From contig CAIMFA010000511.1 in assembly GCA_903840185.1 (NCBI GenBank), positions 1 through 33,254 of the forward strand: DNA of 33,254 nt, read 5' to 3'. Numbering within the stretch: the first letter of the stretch is position 1; each line of letters starts with the position of its first letter. Source of the stretch: an uncultured Lentisphaeria bacterium (GTDB lineage: Bacteria > Verrucomicrobiota > Lentisphaeria > Victivallales > Victivallaceae). Shown here piece by piece: positions 1 to 9,007 of this stretch. The translations under genes and the position numbers were made by a program. The notes beneath the pieces are model-generated. The model was not told the origin of the DNA and made no database searches. It worked only from the letters and a program-made list of their open reading frames with translations.

Positions 1-1221
1 CAACGCCTGTGCGTAATTCCAGACGTGGGTGCATGATCCTTCGCACGAACCGGCTTTGGAGCCAACACCTTCCCATCCATAAAAAATCCCATCTTCGAGC
101 CGCAGGCAGACAGGGCTTTTTAAAATCGAAATATTTGCAGAAATACCATCCAGTACGACTTCCGGCAGTGACGACGCGAACAGCGTCTCGTGAAACAGGT
201 ATGTTTCCGCCTGCAGCCGCTGATAATTCGTTATGGCGTAACATCCGCTGTCAGCGGAATCCTGCCACCTGGTGGCATACCAGTTCTTCCACTGGTTGAT
301 GATTGCATGCTTCGCCGCCATAGCATCAGCATCGGCTCGCCAGTCGTTTTTACGGTTGGGCACGTTCCAGGTAATAACAAAAACTATCTTCCTGGAAGCT
401 CCAGGCGATAAAGAGAAATGCGCCGCCAGCAATCCGGTGTCGTTTTTTTTGATTTTATCATTCCGTTCCGGATAGGTGCGATTGCGGAAACGTCCCGGGG
501 TTGTCAGATCGCTCCAGTAAACCTCCAGTTCGTCAACCCAGCCGCCCCTAAACCAGTATTCCTGAAAACTGACGTTGTCGGCGTCGGTACTCAGCGTCAA
601 GTCGCCGTACTCCAGCGCCGAAGGATCGCCGCCACTCCCGACCGACATCTGATGTACTCCATCATGAACCTCACAGCGGTTGCGCGCAGTCGTTGTATTA
701 TATGGATTAGTCAGCGAACCAGCCACCGTATAGTCAAGTATCCCCGCGGATGTATTGGTGATCTCTATCTCGAAACAGGCCGCCGGCAGACTGGAATCTG
801 CATCGTTACCTGGAATCAGCGGACTCCATGCGCTTAATTTGGCAACCCCCGGAAACGTATCATCGGCAAACATGATTTCAGCCAGAGGAAATTCCCCTTT
901 AAATGTATGTTTTCTAAAATGCGGCATGCCGCACAGGTTGTTACGGCTCGGCCCCCAGCCAAAACCATCGAACAAGACCTGGCTGCATGCCCCGGTATAC
1001 GGCGGCTGCAAATCCCCGTGCAGAATCCGCGCGTCTATAACACGCCCGTCCTGTTCCGCCCTGACCGCGAAATGACTCATGCCGTTAAACGATCCCTTGG
1101 CCGGCCGGTTGAAAATTTCCCAGTCAATCAGCCGCCCGTTCCCGGCCAGCCCGATACATCCTGCACCGATGCCGCCGAGTGGAAATGAAATTTCCCGAGT
1201 ATGAACATCATTATAAATCAT
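1..1221 (-). CDS. GH116-like (bile-acid beta-glucosidase GBA2-type) glycosyl hydrolase, N-terminal ~407 aa; C-terminus beyond window edge
   Basis: Reverse strand is open from ATG at 1221-1219 to base 1: MIYNDVHTREISFPLGGIGAGCIGLAGNGRLIDWEIFNRPAKGSFNGMSHFAVRAEQDG...SSLPEVVLDGISANISILKSPVCLRLEDGIFYGWEGVGSKAGSCEGSCTHVWNYAQAL. 'GGIGAGCI', 'ANISILKS' and 'CTHVWNYAQA' are GH116-like. Absent from the ORF track, probably because no stop lies in the window. Confidence 0.88.
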   Translation of the reverse strand, partial: MIYNDVHTREISFPLGGIGAGCIGLAGNGRLIDWEIFNRPAKGSFNGMSHFAVRAEQDGRVIDARILHGDLQPPYTGACSQVLFDGFGWGPSRNNLCGMPHFRKHTFKGEFPLAEIMFADDTFPGVAKLSAWSPLIPGNDADSSLPAACFEIEITNTSAGILDYTVAGSLTNPYNTTTARNRCEVHDGVHQMSVGSGGDPSALEYGDLTLSTDADNVSFQEYWFRGGWVDELEVYWSDLTTPGRFRNRTYPERNDKIKKNDTGLLAAHFSLSPGASRKIVFVITWNVPNRKNDWRADADAMAAKHAIINQWKNWYATRWQDSADSGCYAITNYQRLQAETYLFHETLFASSLPEVVLDGISANISILKSPVCLRLEDGIFYGWEGVGSKAGSCEGSCTHVWNYAQAL

Positions 1222-1297
1222 GATACCACCTGATTGTTATTTATACATTGACGATATAGATTATATCGCTTTTAAAGCTGATTGGCAATGTAATTTT

Positions 1298-2146
1298 ATG
1301 GAGTTAGTTTATACTTTTATGGCAAGACTTGACAGACATGACCTGGAACACCTCAGTCAGCATCTGACTATTAAAATCGTTGAAGCGGCAGAGGTATCTT
1401 TCCGTTTTTCCGGACGCAACTGTCATTCGTTCAACCGGATGTTCCTGGTTATCGCGGCCGGCGGCGGAGAAAATTTCATCCACAACCACACCACCGGCAG
1501 GCATCTGCCGATGCGCCCCGGCAAAATTTATTTTATGCCGCGCAATACCGATCTGGAATTCAGCTTCAACCCTGACATGAGATTCATTTCTTTTCATTTT
1601 TATCTGGAATTGTTCAATCATTTCGATGTATTTTCCATGCAGCATCAATGCGCCGTCAGTTCCGACCGCAGCGGCTTCATTCCGGAATTATCCGCGATCA
1701 TCAGGGGCAAATTCAGTTTAAGTTCGCAGTGCCGCCTGCAAGGAATTGTCATGGCGCAGGCTGCCGTCTTCCTGAAGACAGAGACCGCCAGGATTGAGAA
1801 ACTGGACTTCATTACACATAAATATGCCGCGCTATTCGAATTCATCCGGAATACGGCTGACGCCACTACCTCAATCGACGACCTGGCAGCCGTAGTCAAA
1901 ATGTCACGCGATACTTTGTCGCGCGAATTTCCCCGCGACTGCGGTATCACGCTGAAGCGATATCTCACCCAGTCTATTGTCCGGCGCGCGGAAAAAATGT
2001 TGCTGGAACCGGAGACCAGCGCCCGCATGGTGGCTGAAGCCCTGCGCTTCAATAATGAATATTATTTTTCCCGTTTTTTCAGAAAAAATACCGGACGTAC
2101 GGCCGGAGAATATCGCAAGCAGGAGAATCGACTGCTTTTTTCCTGA
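1298..2146 (+). CDS. AraC-family transcriptional regulator
   Basis: C-terminal double HTH: SIDDLAAVVKMSRDTLSREFPRDCGITLKRYLTQSIVRRAEKMLLEPETSARMVAEALRFNNEYYFSRFFRKNTGRTAGEYRKQ. The ORF opens at 1220, but that ATG overlaps the divergent GH116 start, so 1298 or 1319 is more likely. Confidence 0.87.
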   Translation: MELVYTFMARLDRHDLEHLSQHLTIKIVEAAEVSFRFSGRNCHSFNRMFLVIAAGGGENFIHNHTTGRHLPMRPGKIYFMPRNTDLEFSFNPDMRFISFHFYLELFNHFDVFSMQHQCAVSSDRSGFIPELSAIIRGKFSLSSQCRLQGIVMAQAAVFLKTETARIEKLDFITHKYAALFEFIRNTADATTSIDDLAAVVKMSRDTLSREFPRDCGITLKRYLTQSIVRRAEKMLLEPETSARMVAEALRFNNEYYFSRFFRKNTGRTAGEYRKQENRLLFS

Positions 2147-2280
2147 ACACAGTTACGTAAATATGAGGAGACCGGACTGAAAAGAATTGCATTCGTCCGA
2201 CAAAAGTTTATATTGATGCAGATTTTTTACGCTGAGCTTTCAAGAATTTTTCAGCAGATTAGACGGAGCGGAATAAAATA

Positions 2281-2967
2281 ATGAATAAAAAAGCTGTAGT
2301 TCTATTGAGCGGGGGGCTGGATTCGGCGACCTGCCTGGCAATCGCTAAAAGCGAAGGATTCGAATGTTACGCGCTGAGCTTCGATTACGGACAGCGTCAC
2401 GAATGCGAACTTCAGGCGGCCAAAACTGTTGCCGCCGCCATTGGCGTTGCGGATCACATCGTAATCAAAATAGATTTGCGCAAATGGGGCGGTTCCGCGC
2501 TGACCTCCGACATCGCCGTTCCCGATGCCGGCAGCACAGCCGGCATTCCCGTAACTTATGTTCCCGCCCGCAACATCATTTTTCTGTCGTTCGCGACCGG
2601 ATGGGCGGAGGTGCTTGGCGCGAAAGACATTTTCATCGGAGTCAACTCGGTTGATTATTCCGGCTATCCGGACTGCCGTCCGCGTTTCATCGAAGCATTT
2701 CAACATTGCGCCACTATCGGCACCAAAGCCGGAGACGAAGGCTGGCAGTTCCAGATCCACGCACCGCTGCAAACGCTGAACAAGTCTGAAATCATCCGTA
2801 AAGGGGTGCAGCTCGGAGTTGACTACGGCCTGACTCACAGTTGCTACAATCCCGGTCCCGGCGGCCTGGCCTGCGGCAAATGCGACAGCTGCCAGCTTCG
2901 CCGACAGGGATTTATAGAAGCCGGCATTACCGACCCGACCAAATATCAGCCTGAAAAAAGCAGTTGA
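2281..2967 (+). CDS. queC: 7-cyano-7-deazaguanine synthase QueC
   Basis: [33 protein letters not shown]-loop and C-terminal [17 protein letters not shown] zinc motif; RBS-like ggagcgg upstream. Confidence 0.95.
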   Translation: MNKKAVVLLSGGLDSATCLAIAKSEGFECYALSFDYGQRHECELQAAKTVAAAIGVADHIVIKIDLRKWGGSALTSDIAVPDAGSTAGIPVTYVPARNIIFLSFATGWAEVLGAKDIFIGVNSVDYSGYPDCRPRFIEAFQHCATIGTKAGDEGWQFQIHAPLQTLNKSEIIRKGVQLGVDYGLTHSCYNPGPGGLACGKCDSCQLRRQGFIEAGITDPTKYQPEKSS

Positions 2968-3209
2968 ATCTCAATTCCAGTTTTATGTTAAAAAAAACTC
3001 TATGGCAAGAACTATTTAACAGAAAGTAATAACGATGAAATACCGGAAATCCAGTATTCAACCATCCGGGTCGGCCATTGCACCATGTCTGCACTGTGAT
3101 TTTGAACTTGCAGTGGTTACCACAGCGGCGATCAAAATCACAGCACATCCACGTCACACTGACTCGACTGCTTTTTCAGTGATCAATAATAAAATAAGGA
3201 GAATTCGTC

Positions 3210-3629
3210 ATGCGTGATTGTATTTTTTGTAAAATTATCAACGGGCAGATTCCGGCGACAAAAATATATGAAGATGAACTGGTTGTTGCATTTCTGGATA
3301 TCGCGCCGATCAATCCTGGACATGCACTGGTGATTCCAAAAGAACACCATGAAAGCTGCGTAACCATTCCGGAGGAGGTTGCCGGACGCATGTTCAAGGT
3401 CGGCAGCCGTATCGGAGTCGCGATTAAACGGGCGCTTGACTACGACGGCTTCAACCTGCATCTGGCCGACGGGCAATGCGCCGGTCAGGTCGTTATGCAT
3501 GGACATCTGCACATTGTTCCGCGCGGCGCGCAGGACGGTTTCCACTGGAACTGGCGGCAGAAGAAATATGACAGCGACTCCGAACGTCAGGAAATCGCCG
3601 AAAAAGTCATTGCCAAGCTGAAAGTGTAA
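3210..3629 (+). CDS. HIT family protein (histidine triad nucleotide-binding)
   Basis: N-terminal CIFCKIINGQIPATKIYEDE; histidine triad VVMHGHLHIVPR; RBS aaggag upstream. Confidence 0.94.
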   Translation: MRDCIFCKIINGQIPATKIYEDELVVAFLDIAPINPGHALVIPKEHHESCVTIPEEVAGRMFKVGSRIGVAIKRALDYDGFNLHLADGQCAGQVVMHGHLHIVPRGAQDGFHWNWRQKKYDSDSERQEIAEKVIAKLKV

Positions 3630-3632
3630 AAT

Positions 3633-4328
3633 TTATTTTAACGGCCTGGTGAAAACAAAGCCGCTGCCGTTTTTGTCGAAATTCACCAGCATTACCGACA
3701 TTGGTTTTGTTTTCATGAAAATCTCGCCGGTGTTATCGCGATCGCCGCCGTTTCTTTTGACAGTCGCAGTCCAGCCTTCATGGTTCAGTTTTCCGGCAAT
3801 CTCCTCCAGTCCGAGCGACGGGTTTACTCCGGTTTTAAACTCTCCGTAATATGCGTTGCGTTTCGAAAAGTACATATACTTAACCGGGGTGCTGTCAACG
3901 GGCAGCGGCAGACATGACGGCCATGAGAAGTTTTCCGGAAACTTCGCCGGAACGGTCATGGAAAACTGGATTACCGGCGTATTTTCGCCAAGCGATACCA
4001 GCAGCAGCCGTTTTTCGCTGCCGTCCTCCTGCTTGATGATGACCAGCATCGAGTTTGAATTAGTGGCATATTTCGCGTTCGGAAACAGCTTCACAAGCAT
4101 CGTCACCAAGTCTTCGGCATTCATATCAATCAGCCCGATATTGAGTTCCAGTTTCACATCGTTAATGGTAACCGGTTCGCTCCAGATATTTTTCGGGTTA
4201 AGCGCCGTCTCCGCGTTTCCGCTGCCGCCTTTCCCTGAATTCGGCCAGAGCGAAAAGACTTCGCTGCGGACGGGAACGGCCAGCACAATCAGCGAAACCA
4301 GCAGCAGATGTTTTATATAACTTTTCAT
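3633..4328 (-). CDS. Hypothetical secreted protein
   Basis: Start at internal Met (MKSYIKHLLLVSLIVLAVPVRSE, signal peptide) instead of the ORF-track start at 4448; ATGA overlap with the upstream SDR gene. Confidence 0.72.
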   Translation of the reverse strand: MKSYIKHLLLVSLIVLAVPVRSEVFSLWPNSGKGGSGNAETALNPKNIWSEPVTINDVKLELNIGLIDMNAEDLVTMLVKLFPNAKYATNSNSMLVIIKQEDGSEKRLLLVSLGENTPVIQFSMTVPAKFPENFSWPSCLPLPVDSTPVKYMYFSKRNAYYGEFKTGVNPSLGLEEIAGKLNHEGWTATVKRNGGDRDNTGEIFMKTKPMSVMLVNFDKNGSGFVFTRPLK

Positions 4329-5077
4329 TTTTCCAGTCCCCAGATGCGGATGCTTAAACGGTCGTAAATTCCGGGAAAAATTTTCAACATTGGAACGGCT
4401 ATACGGTTCCAGCCGGGGTAAATCAGGCTGCGGCAGTTTTTCCGCCATGCCTTGAACAGCGCCGAAGCGAAAGCCTCCGGAGAGCCGCCGCCCGGTGAGT
4501 GCGGCGGCTGTCGGTTGCCGAGCGAACGGCTGGAAAACCCGGTGTCGATTCTGCCGGGGGCGACATCAATGACTTTAATACCGTAACGCTGTACTTCCGG
4601 ACGGATGGTATTGGAAAACGCGGTTACCGCCGATTTTGATGCGCAGTACGCCCCCATGCAGGGAACGTAAAGATCTCCGGCGATAGATGATACGTTCATC
4701 ACCGTGCCTTTCGATTCTTTCAGCAGCGGCAGCAGCATTACCGTCATGGCGTTCAGCGCAAAAAAGTTCAGTTCAAAAATGTCCCGCAAATCCCGTTCTG
4801 AAAGCTCCTCCCAGGTGGAGTAAGCGCCTTTGCCGGCATTGTTAATCAGCAGATCAACCCTGCCGAATTTTTCCGTGGTCTGTTTCAGCACTTGCTCGCG
4901 GCCTTCCGGTCTGGTGATGTCGGCTTCAATCCAGAGGTCCGGCTCAAAGTCAGGTTTGGAGCGGGATACTCCGGCCACTTTGATCCCGTGCTGCATGAAT
5001 TTAGCCGCCGCGGCTTTGCCCAGACCGCTTGAGACTCCGGTGATAACGGCTACTACTGCCTGATTTTTATCAATCAT
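4325..5077 (-). CDS. Short-chain dehydrogenase/reductase
   Basis: VITGVSSGLGKAAAAKF cofactor motif, LLINNAGKG, YCASKSAV catalytic motif. Confidence 0.92.
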   Translation of the reverse strand: MIDKNQAVVAVITGVSSGLGKAAAAKFMQHGIKVAGVSRSKPDFEPDLWIEADITRPEGREQVLKQTTEKFGRVDLLINNAGKGAYSTWEELSERDLRDIFELNFFALNAMTVMLLPLLKESKGTVMNVSSIAGDLYVPCMGAYCASKSAVTAFSNTIRPEVQRYGIKVIDVAPGRIDTGFSSRSLGNRQPPHSPGGGSPEAFASALFKAWRKNCRSLIYPGWNRIAVPMLKIFPGIYDRLSIRIWGLEK

Positions 5078-5960
5078 TTGCTTTTAATCCATTTTCAGTG
5101 ATGGAAATACCGGCATAACTGACACAATGCGAAAAATCTCCGGTCAGGTCGCCGGAGGTGGTGTAATCAACCAGTTCCGCCTGAAGTTTTTCCCCGTTGG
5201 CAATGGCCAGACGGGCGGCGGCCAGCAGGATGCGGATCGGACCGGCGCCGCAAATGGTCGCCCCTGTCCGGTTGACATAATGATTGAAGCCGTCGAGATC
5301 AAACTTAAGAATATGGTTTACAGCCCCCATATCCAGATCATGCAGATTTTTCTTAATGTCGCTTACAAACGGCTGATAGCTGAAAGCTTTGCCGTAATGC
5401 GTAAAATCGGAACTGATCACCCACAGCGTCTCCTTATTCCAGAACTGTTCCAGCGCCTGCGCCACATGCCCGGCGGTAACAACGTCAATAAACCCGGCGA
5501 TTACCGGGATTATCTGCATTTCCGGATTCAGCTCGTGCAGCAGCGGCAGTTCAACTTCCAGCGAATGTTCATAATCATGCGTTTCGGATAAATTCTGAAT
5601 GTATTGAGACTCGTTCCCGGAAATTGCGGCGACAGCGGCGGCGTCAACCTTCATATTGCCCAGCGGGGTGCTGTAAGCGGAGTAGTCCGCGGTGGCGATC
5701 CCGCGGAAAGGCACCCGGTGGGAAGGCGCGATTATTAATGCCCGGGAAAATCTGCCGGCATCAGCGCGCAACAGGGTTTTAATCGCCGTAAGGGCGGAAT
5801 ATTCGTATCCGGCGTGAGGCAGAATCACCGCTCTGGCGTCTTTCGCCGGAGTGACGTCAGGAACCTTTTTGATAAAGGCGGCTACCTGGTTGGCAAGCAT
5901 TTCCGGATTGCTGGTGTAGAACCTGCCGGCGGCAAAAGTTTTTCTCACTTCCTGTTCCAT
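5070..5960 (-). CDS. MEMO1 family protein / AmmeMemoRadiSam system protein B
   Basis: AVILPHAGYEYSALTAIKTL, ALIIAPSHRVPFRG, SLEVELPLL, VISSDFTHYG, SGDLTGD are MEMO-family signatures. Confidence 0.9.
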   Translation of the reverse strand: MEQEVRKTFAAGRFYTSNPEMLANQVAAFIKKVPDVTPAKDARAVILPHAGYEYSALTAIKTLLRADAGRFSRALIIAPSHRVPFRGIATADYSAYSTPLGNMKVDAAAVAAISGNESQYIQNLSETHDYEHSLEVELPLLHELNPEMQIIPVIAGFIDVVTAGHVAQALEQFWNKETLWVISSDFTHYGKAFSYQPFVSDIKKNLHDLDMGAVNHILKFDLDGFNHYVNRTGATICGAGPIRILLAAARLAIANGEKLQAELVDYTTSGDLTGDFSHCVSYAGISITENGLKAND

Positions 5961-5997
5961 GATTTCCCCTCCTTTGTTGCCTTTTCAACAGTGCCCC

Positions 5998-7074
5998 TCA
6001 ACGCGGTTGATACAGTTTTTTGGCTATCTCCAGCAGTTTGTTGATCTGTTCATCGGTTCCGATGCTGATCCTTACATATCTGCCAGTAGTCTTTCCCGGA
6101 AAATAACGGGTTACTATCTGATTATCCCGCAGCACATCAAAAAAGTTCTTGCCATCGTTGTCCGGAGGCGCTGCAAAGACAAAATTAGCATCGGATTCAA
6201 CGATTTCAAATCCCAGCGCCGCCAGCTTTTTAACCAGCCGTTTACGGGTGTTCAGGATCTTGGCAACAGTTTCCGCCAGATATTCACGGTCCTGCAATGC
6301 CGCTTTTACCGCCGCCTGAGTTAGCATACTGACGTTGTATGAATCCTTGACTTTCATCATGCCGTCAATGATTTTCGCCGATGCCAGGGCATAGCCGAAG
6401 CGGATTCCCGCCAGCGAGTAACTTTTGGACATAGTCCTGGAAATAATCACATTATCAAAGCATTTCACAAAATCCGCACAGTTGTCACCGGCAAAGTCGG
6501 CGTATGCTTCGTCAATCAGGACGATTCCGTCAAATTTCTCACAAATCTTAGCCACCTGTTTCAACGGATAGGAGCGTCCGGTGGGCGAATTAGGACGGGC
6601 GATCAGCAGCAGATTGGCTCCGTCAGCTTTCTTTACCACGTTCGCCGGCAGCGAAAAGTCTCTTTTCAGGCGGATCTTTATGCATTTCGCGCCTTGCATC
6701 CGGGCCAGAACATTGTACAGCGAATAGGTCGGATCGAAACACGCGGCGACACGTTCGCCGTCGGTGAAACATCTGATCGCCATGGTGAGGATATCATCGG
6801 AACCGTTGCCGGCAATGACATTTTCCCGCTTCACGCCATGCAGTTCGGCCACCACGTCGCGAATGCTGTCACACATCGGATCAGGATACAGTCGGAGGTG
6901 ATTCAACTCAAAATTCCGGATTGCCTCAATCACTTTCGGCGACGGCGGATACGGGTTTTCATTGGTGTTAAGCTTGATCAGGTTCAGCATTTTCGGCTGT
7001 TCCCCCGGCGTATAACCATTCATCTCGTCAATATCCAGACGGAAATAGGATTTTTTATTCACTCTGATTTTCAT
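5998..7074 (-). CDS. hisC: Histidinol-phosphate aminotransferase
   Basis: LIKLNTNENPYPPSPKV, NVIAGNGSDDILT, RPNSPTGRSYPL, VLIDEAYADFA, SRTMSKSYSLAGIRFGY. Confidence 0.94.
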   Translation of the reverse strand: MKIRVNKKSYFRLDIDEMNGYTPGEQPKMLNLIKLNTNENPYPPSPKVIEAIRNFELNHLRLYPDPMCDSIRDVVAELHGVKRENVIAGNGSDDILTMAIRCFTDGERVAACFDPTYSLYNVLARMQGAKCIKIRLKRDFSLPANVVKKADGANLLLIARPNSPTGRSYPLKQVAKICEKFDGIVLIDEAYADFAGDNCADFVKCFDNVIISRTMSKSYSLAGIRFGYALASAKIIDGMMKVKDSYNVSMLTQAAVKAALQDREYLAETVAKILNTRKRLVKKLAALGFEIVESDANFVFAAPPDNDGKNFFDVLRDNQIVTRYFPGKTTGRYVRISIGTDEQINKLLEIAKKLYQPR

Positions 7075-7160
7075 TAATTTTACCTTTCAATCTATAGTAA
7101 TTTGTTATTTTTACCGGCTTCATTGTCTCTTTGCGCCATCAAGCGAAATATTCAATTTTT

Positions 7161-7181
7161 CTCGCACAAAGACACAAAGAA
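7161..7181 (+). repeat. Extra direct copy of the GCACAAAG-type repeat
   Basis: ctcgcacaaagacacaaagaa; the same motif recurs at 7247 and 15971. Confidence 0.7.
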
Positions 7182-7246
7182 ATCCTTTTTTACCACGAAA
7201 AACATCCCGCAAAGCGGGAACATATACCCCCATGAAATCTATTTTA

Positions 7247-7275
7247 CTCGCACAAAGCCACAAAGGCACAAAGAT
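7247..7275 (+). repeat. Left inverted repeat of the GxxExxY cassette
   Basis: ctcgcacaaagccacaaaggcacaaagat; matches the reverse complement of 7660-7688 at 27/29 bases. Confidence 0.9.
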
Positions 7276-7277
7276 AT

Positions 7278-7661
7278 TTATTGAATTTGACCATTTATAA
7301 GTCTCGTCATTCCGTCTTTCATCAACGGTTCTCCAAAATTGAATAAAAATCCGAGTTTGCATCCGGTTAACTTGAGATAAGTCAATACCTGCTTTTTGTG
7401 TGCAGCATTGATTGCCTCAATGGATTTCAACTCCAGTATCACTTTATCTTCAATCACAATATCAGCTCTGAAGCCTTCTTCAAATTTTATCCCGTGATAT
7501 TCAATCGGAATCGGAACTTGCCGTTCAACTTTCAAACCGTTCAATTCAAGTTCATGAGCAAGAAGAACTTCGTAAACAGTTTCAAGAAGACCGGGGCCAA
7601 GCGCCTTATGCAGTCGAACTGCACAATTCACGGCTATTTTTCCGATTTCATCCTCATTCAT
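7278..7661 (-). CDS. GxxExxY protein (PDDEXK_3-like nuclease fold)
   Basis: MNEDEIGKIAVNCAVRLHKALGPGLLETVYEVLLAHEL...FRADIVIEDKVILELKSIEAINAAHKKQVLTYLKLTGCKLGFLFNFG. GLLETVY is the GxxExxY motif; D...ELK fits a PD-(D/E)XK core. Start moved to 7661 from ORF-track 7760. Confidence 0.9.
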   Translation of the reverse strand: MNEDEIGKIAVNCAVRLHKALGPGLLETVYEVLLAHELELNGLKVERQVPIPIEYHGIKFEEGFRADIVIEDKVILELKSIEAINAAHKKQVLTYLKLTGCKLGFLFNFGEPLMKDGMTRLINGQIQ

Positions 7662-7688
7662 CTTTGTGCCTTTGCGCCTTTGTGCGAG
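7660..7688 (-). repeat. Right inverted repeat of the GxxExxY cassette
   Basis: atctttgtgcctttgcgcctttgtgcgag; inverted partner of 7247-7275; overlaps the start codon. Confidence 0.9.
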
Positions 7689-7701
7689 ACATCTTTCCCG
7701 G

Positions 7702-8991
7702 TTATTTGATTCTGATTGACGCGCTGTTGCCGTGTGCGTCGAGTCCTTCCATCCGGGCAAAACATTCCACGGCTTTTACTTCTTTCTTCAGCGCGGCTTT
7801 CGAATACTGAATGATGCTGGAACGGCGGAAGAAACCTTCAACCGACAGTCCGCTGAAATATTTCGCGCTGCCTGCGGTAGGCAGTACATGGCTCGGGCCG
7901 GCGCAGAAATCGCCGATCGGTTCCGGCGTCCAGGGGCCGAGGAAGATCGCTCCGGCGGCCTTGATTTTCGCGGCGACCTTGGCGGCATTGCGGCACATTA
8001 CCTCAAGGTGCTCAGGCGCATAACGTCCGGCAATTTCCGCTGCCTGTTTGCAGTCCTTGACTTCAATCAGAAAGACACCGCTTTTCAAAACCTTGTCAAC
8101 GGCTTCCGGACGGCTCAAAGCAGTCTTCTGGCGCATAACCGCTTTTTCGACTTTGCCGATAAGCGCGGCATCGGTGCAAAGCAGCACGGCCTGTTCCAGT
8201 CCGCTGCCGTGTTCGGCCTGCGACAGCAGATCGGCGGCAATGAATTCCGGATTGCAGCTGTCGTCGGCAATAACCATGATTTCCGAAGGGCCTGCAACCA
8301 TATCCAGCGCGACTTCGCCGTAAACCAGTTTCTTCGCCGCGGTCACATAGGCGTTGCCGGGGCCGACGATTTTTTCGACTTTGCGAATGGTTTGCGTGCC
8401 GTAAGCCATGGCGGCAATACCGTAAACTCCGCCGAGGCGGTAAATCTCATTGATTCCAACCTGGCTCATGGCGTAGAGCACGGCGGGGTGTACTTTGCCG
8501 TCTTTACCGGCGGGAGTGACGGCTACAATCTCTTTAACTCCGGCGGCTTTGGCGATGCCGGCAGTATGAATCACGGTCGAAACCAGCGGTGCTGTGCCGC
8601 CGGGAATATATACCCCGACACGGTCCATCGGCTGAAAACGCTCACCGACAACCACGCCGGGACGCGGCGAATGGCTCCAGGCTTTCGGGATGCGCAGTCT
8701 GGCAAAAGTTTTGATGTTGGCCAGCGCGGTCTTGACGGCGGCTTTCTCCGCCGCTCCAACCTTGAGTGACGCTGCCTTGATTTCAGCTTGCGAGACTTGG
8801 AATTCCGCCGGCTTCAGGTCAGCATGATCAAATTTTTTGGCATATTTGACGATTGCGGCGTTGCCGTTATGCTTGACGTCAGCCAGAATTTCACGGATGG
8901 ATTGCTCTATTTCCGGCGGATAGGACGGGCGGCAGTAAAGCGCCTGCAGCGCCTCTTCAAAGTTTTTCTGCTTGAAACTGATCTTGATCAT
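7702..8991 (-). CDS. hisD: Histidinol dehydrogenase
   Basis: RVGVYIPGGTAPLVSTVIHTAG, DMVAGPSEIMVIAD, LLSQAEHGSGLEQAVLL, GPSHVLPTAGSAKYFSGLSVEGFFRRSS. Confidence 0.96.
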   Translation of the reverse strand: MIKISFKQKNFEEALQALYCRPSYPPEIEQSIREILADVKHNGNAAIVKYAKKFDHADLKPAEFQVSQAEIKAASLKVGAAEKAAVKTALANIKTFARLRIPKAWSHSPRPGVVVGERFQPMDRVGVYIPGGTAPLVSTVIHTAGIAKAAGVKEIVAVTPAGKDGKVHPAVLYAMSQVGINEIYRLGGVYGIAAMAYGTQTIRKVEKIVGPGNAYVTAAKKLVYGEVALDMVAGPSEIMVIADDSCNPEFIAADLLSQAEHGSGLEQAVLLCTDAALIGKVEKAVMRQKTALSRPEAVDKVLKSGVFLIEVKDCKQAAEIAGRYAPEHLEVMCRNAAKVAAKIKAAGAIFLGPWTPEPIGDFCAGPSHVLPTAGSAKYFSGLSVEGFFRRSSIIQYSKAALKKEVKAVECFARMEGLDAHGNSASIRIK

Positions 8992-9007
8992 ATTCTAAAT
9001 CCTTTCT

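Noticed and set aside
9-1188. Plus-strand ORFs of 67-139 aa at the left edge
   Set aside because: They are shadows of the minus-strand GH116-like CDS, which has clear motifs throughout.
2262-2274. gacggagcggaat also found within the 29809-29837 palindrome
   Set aside because: Only 13 bp shared; could be chance, so not claimed as a repeat family.
3035-3217. 60-aa ORF between queC and the HIT gene
   Set aside because: Weak ribosome-binding site, overlaps an inverted repeat and the HIT start; not supported as coding.
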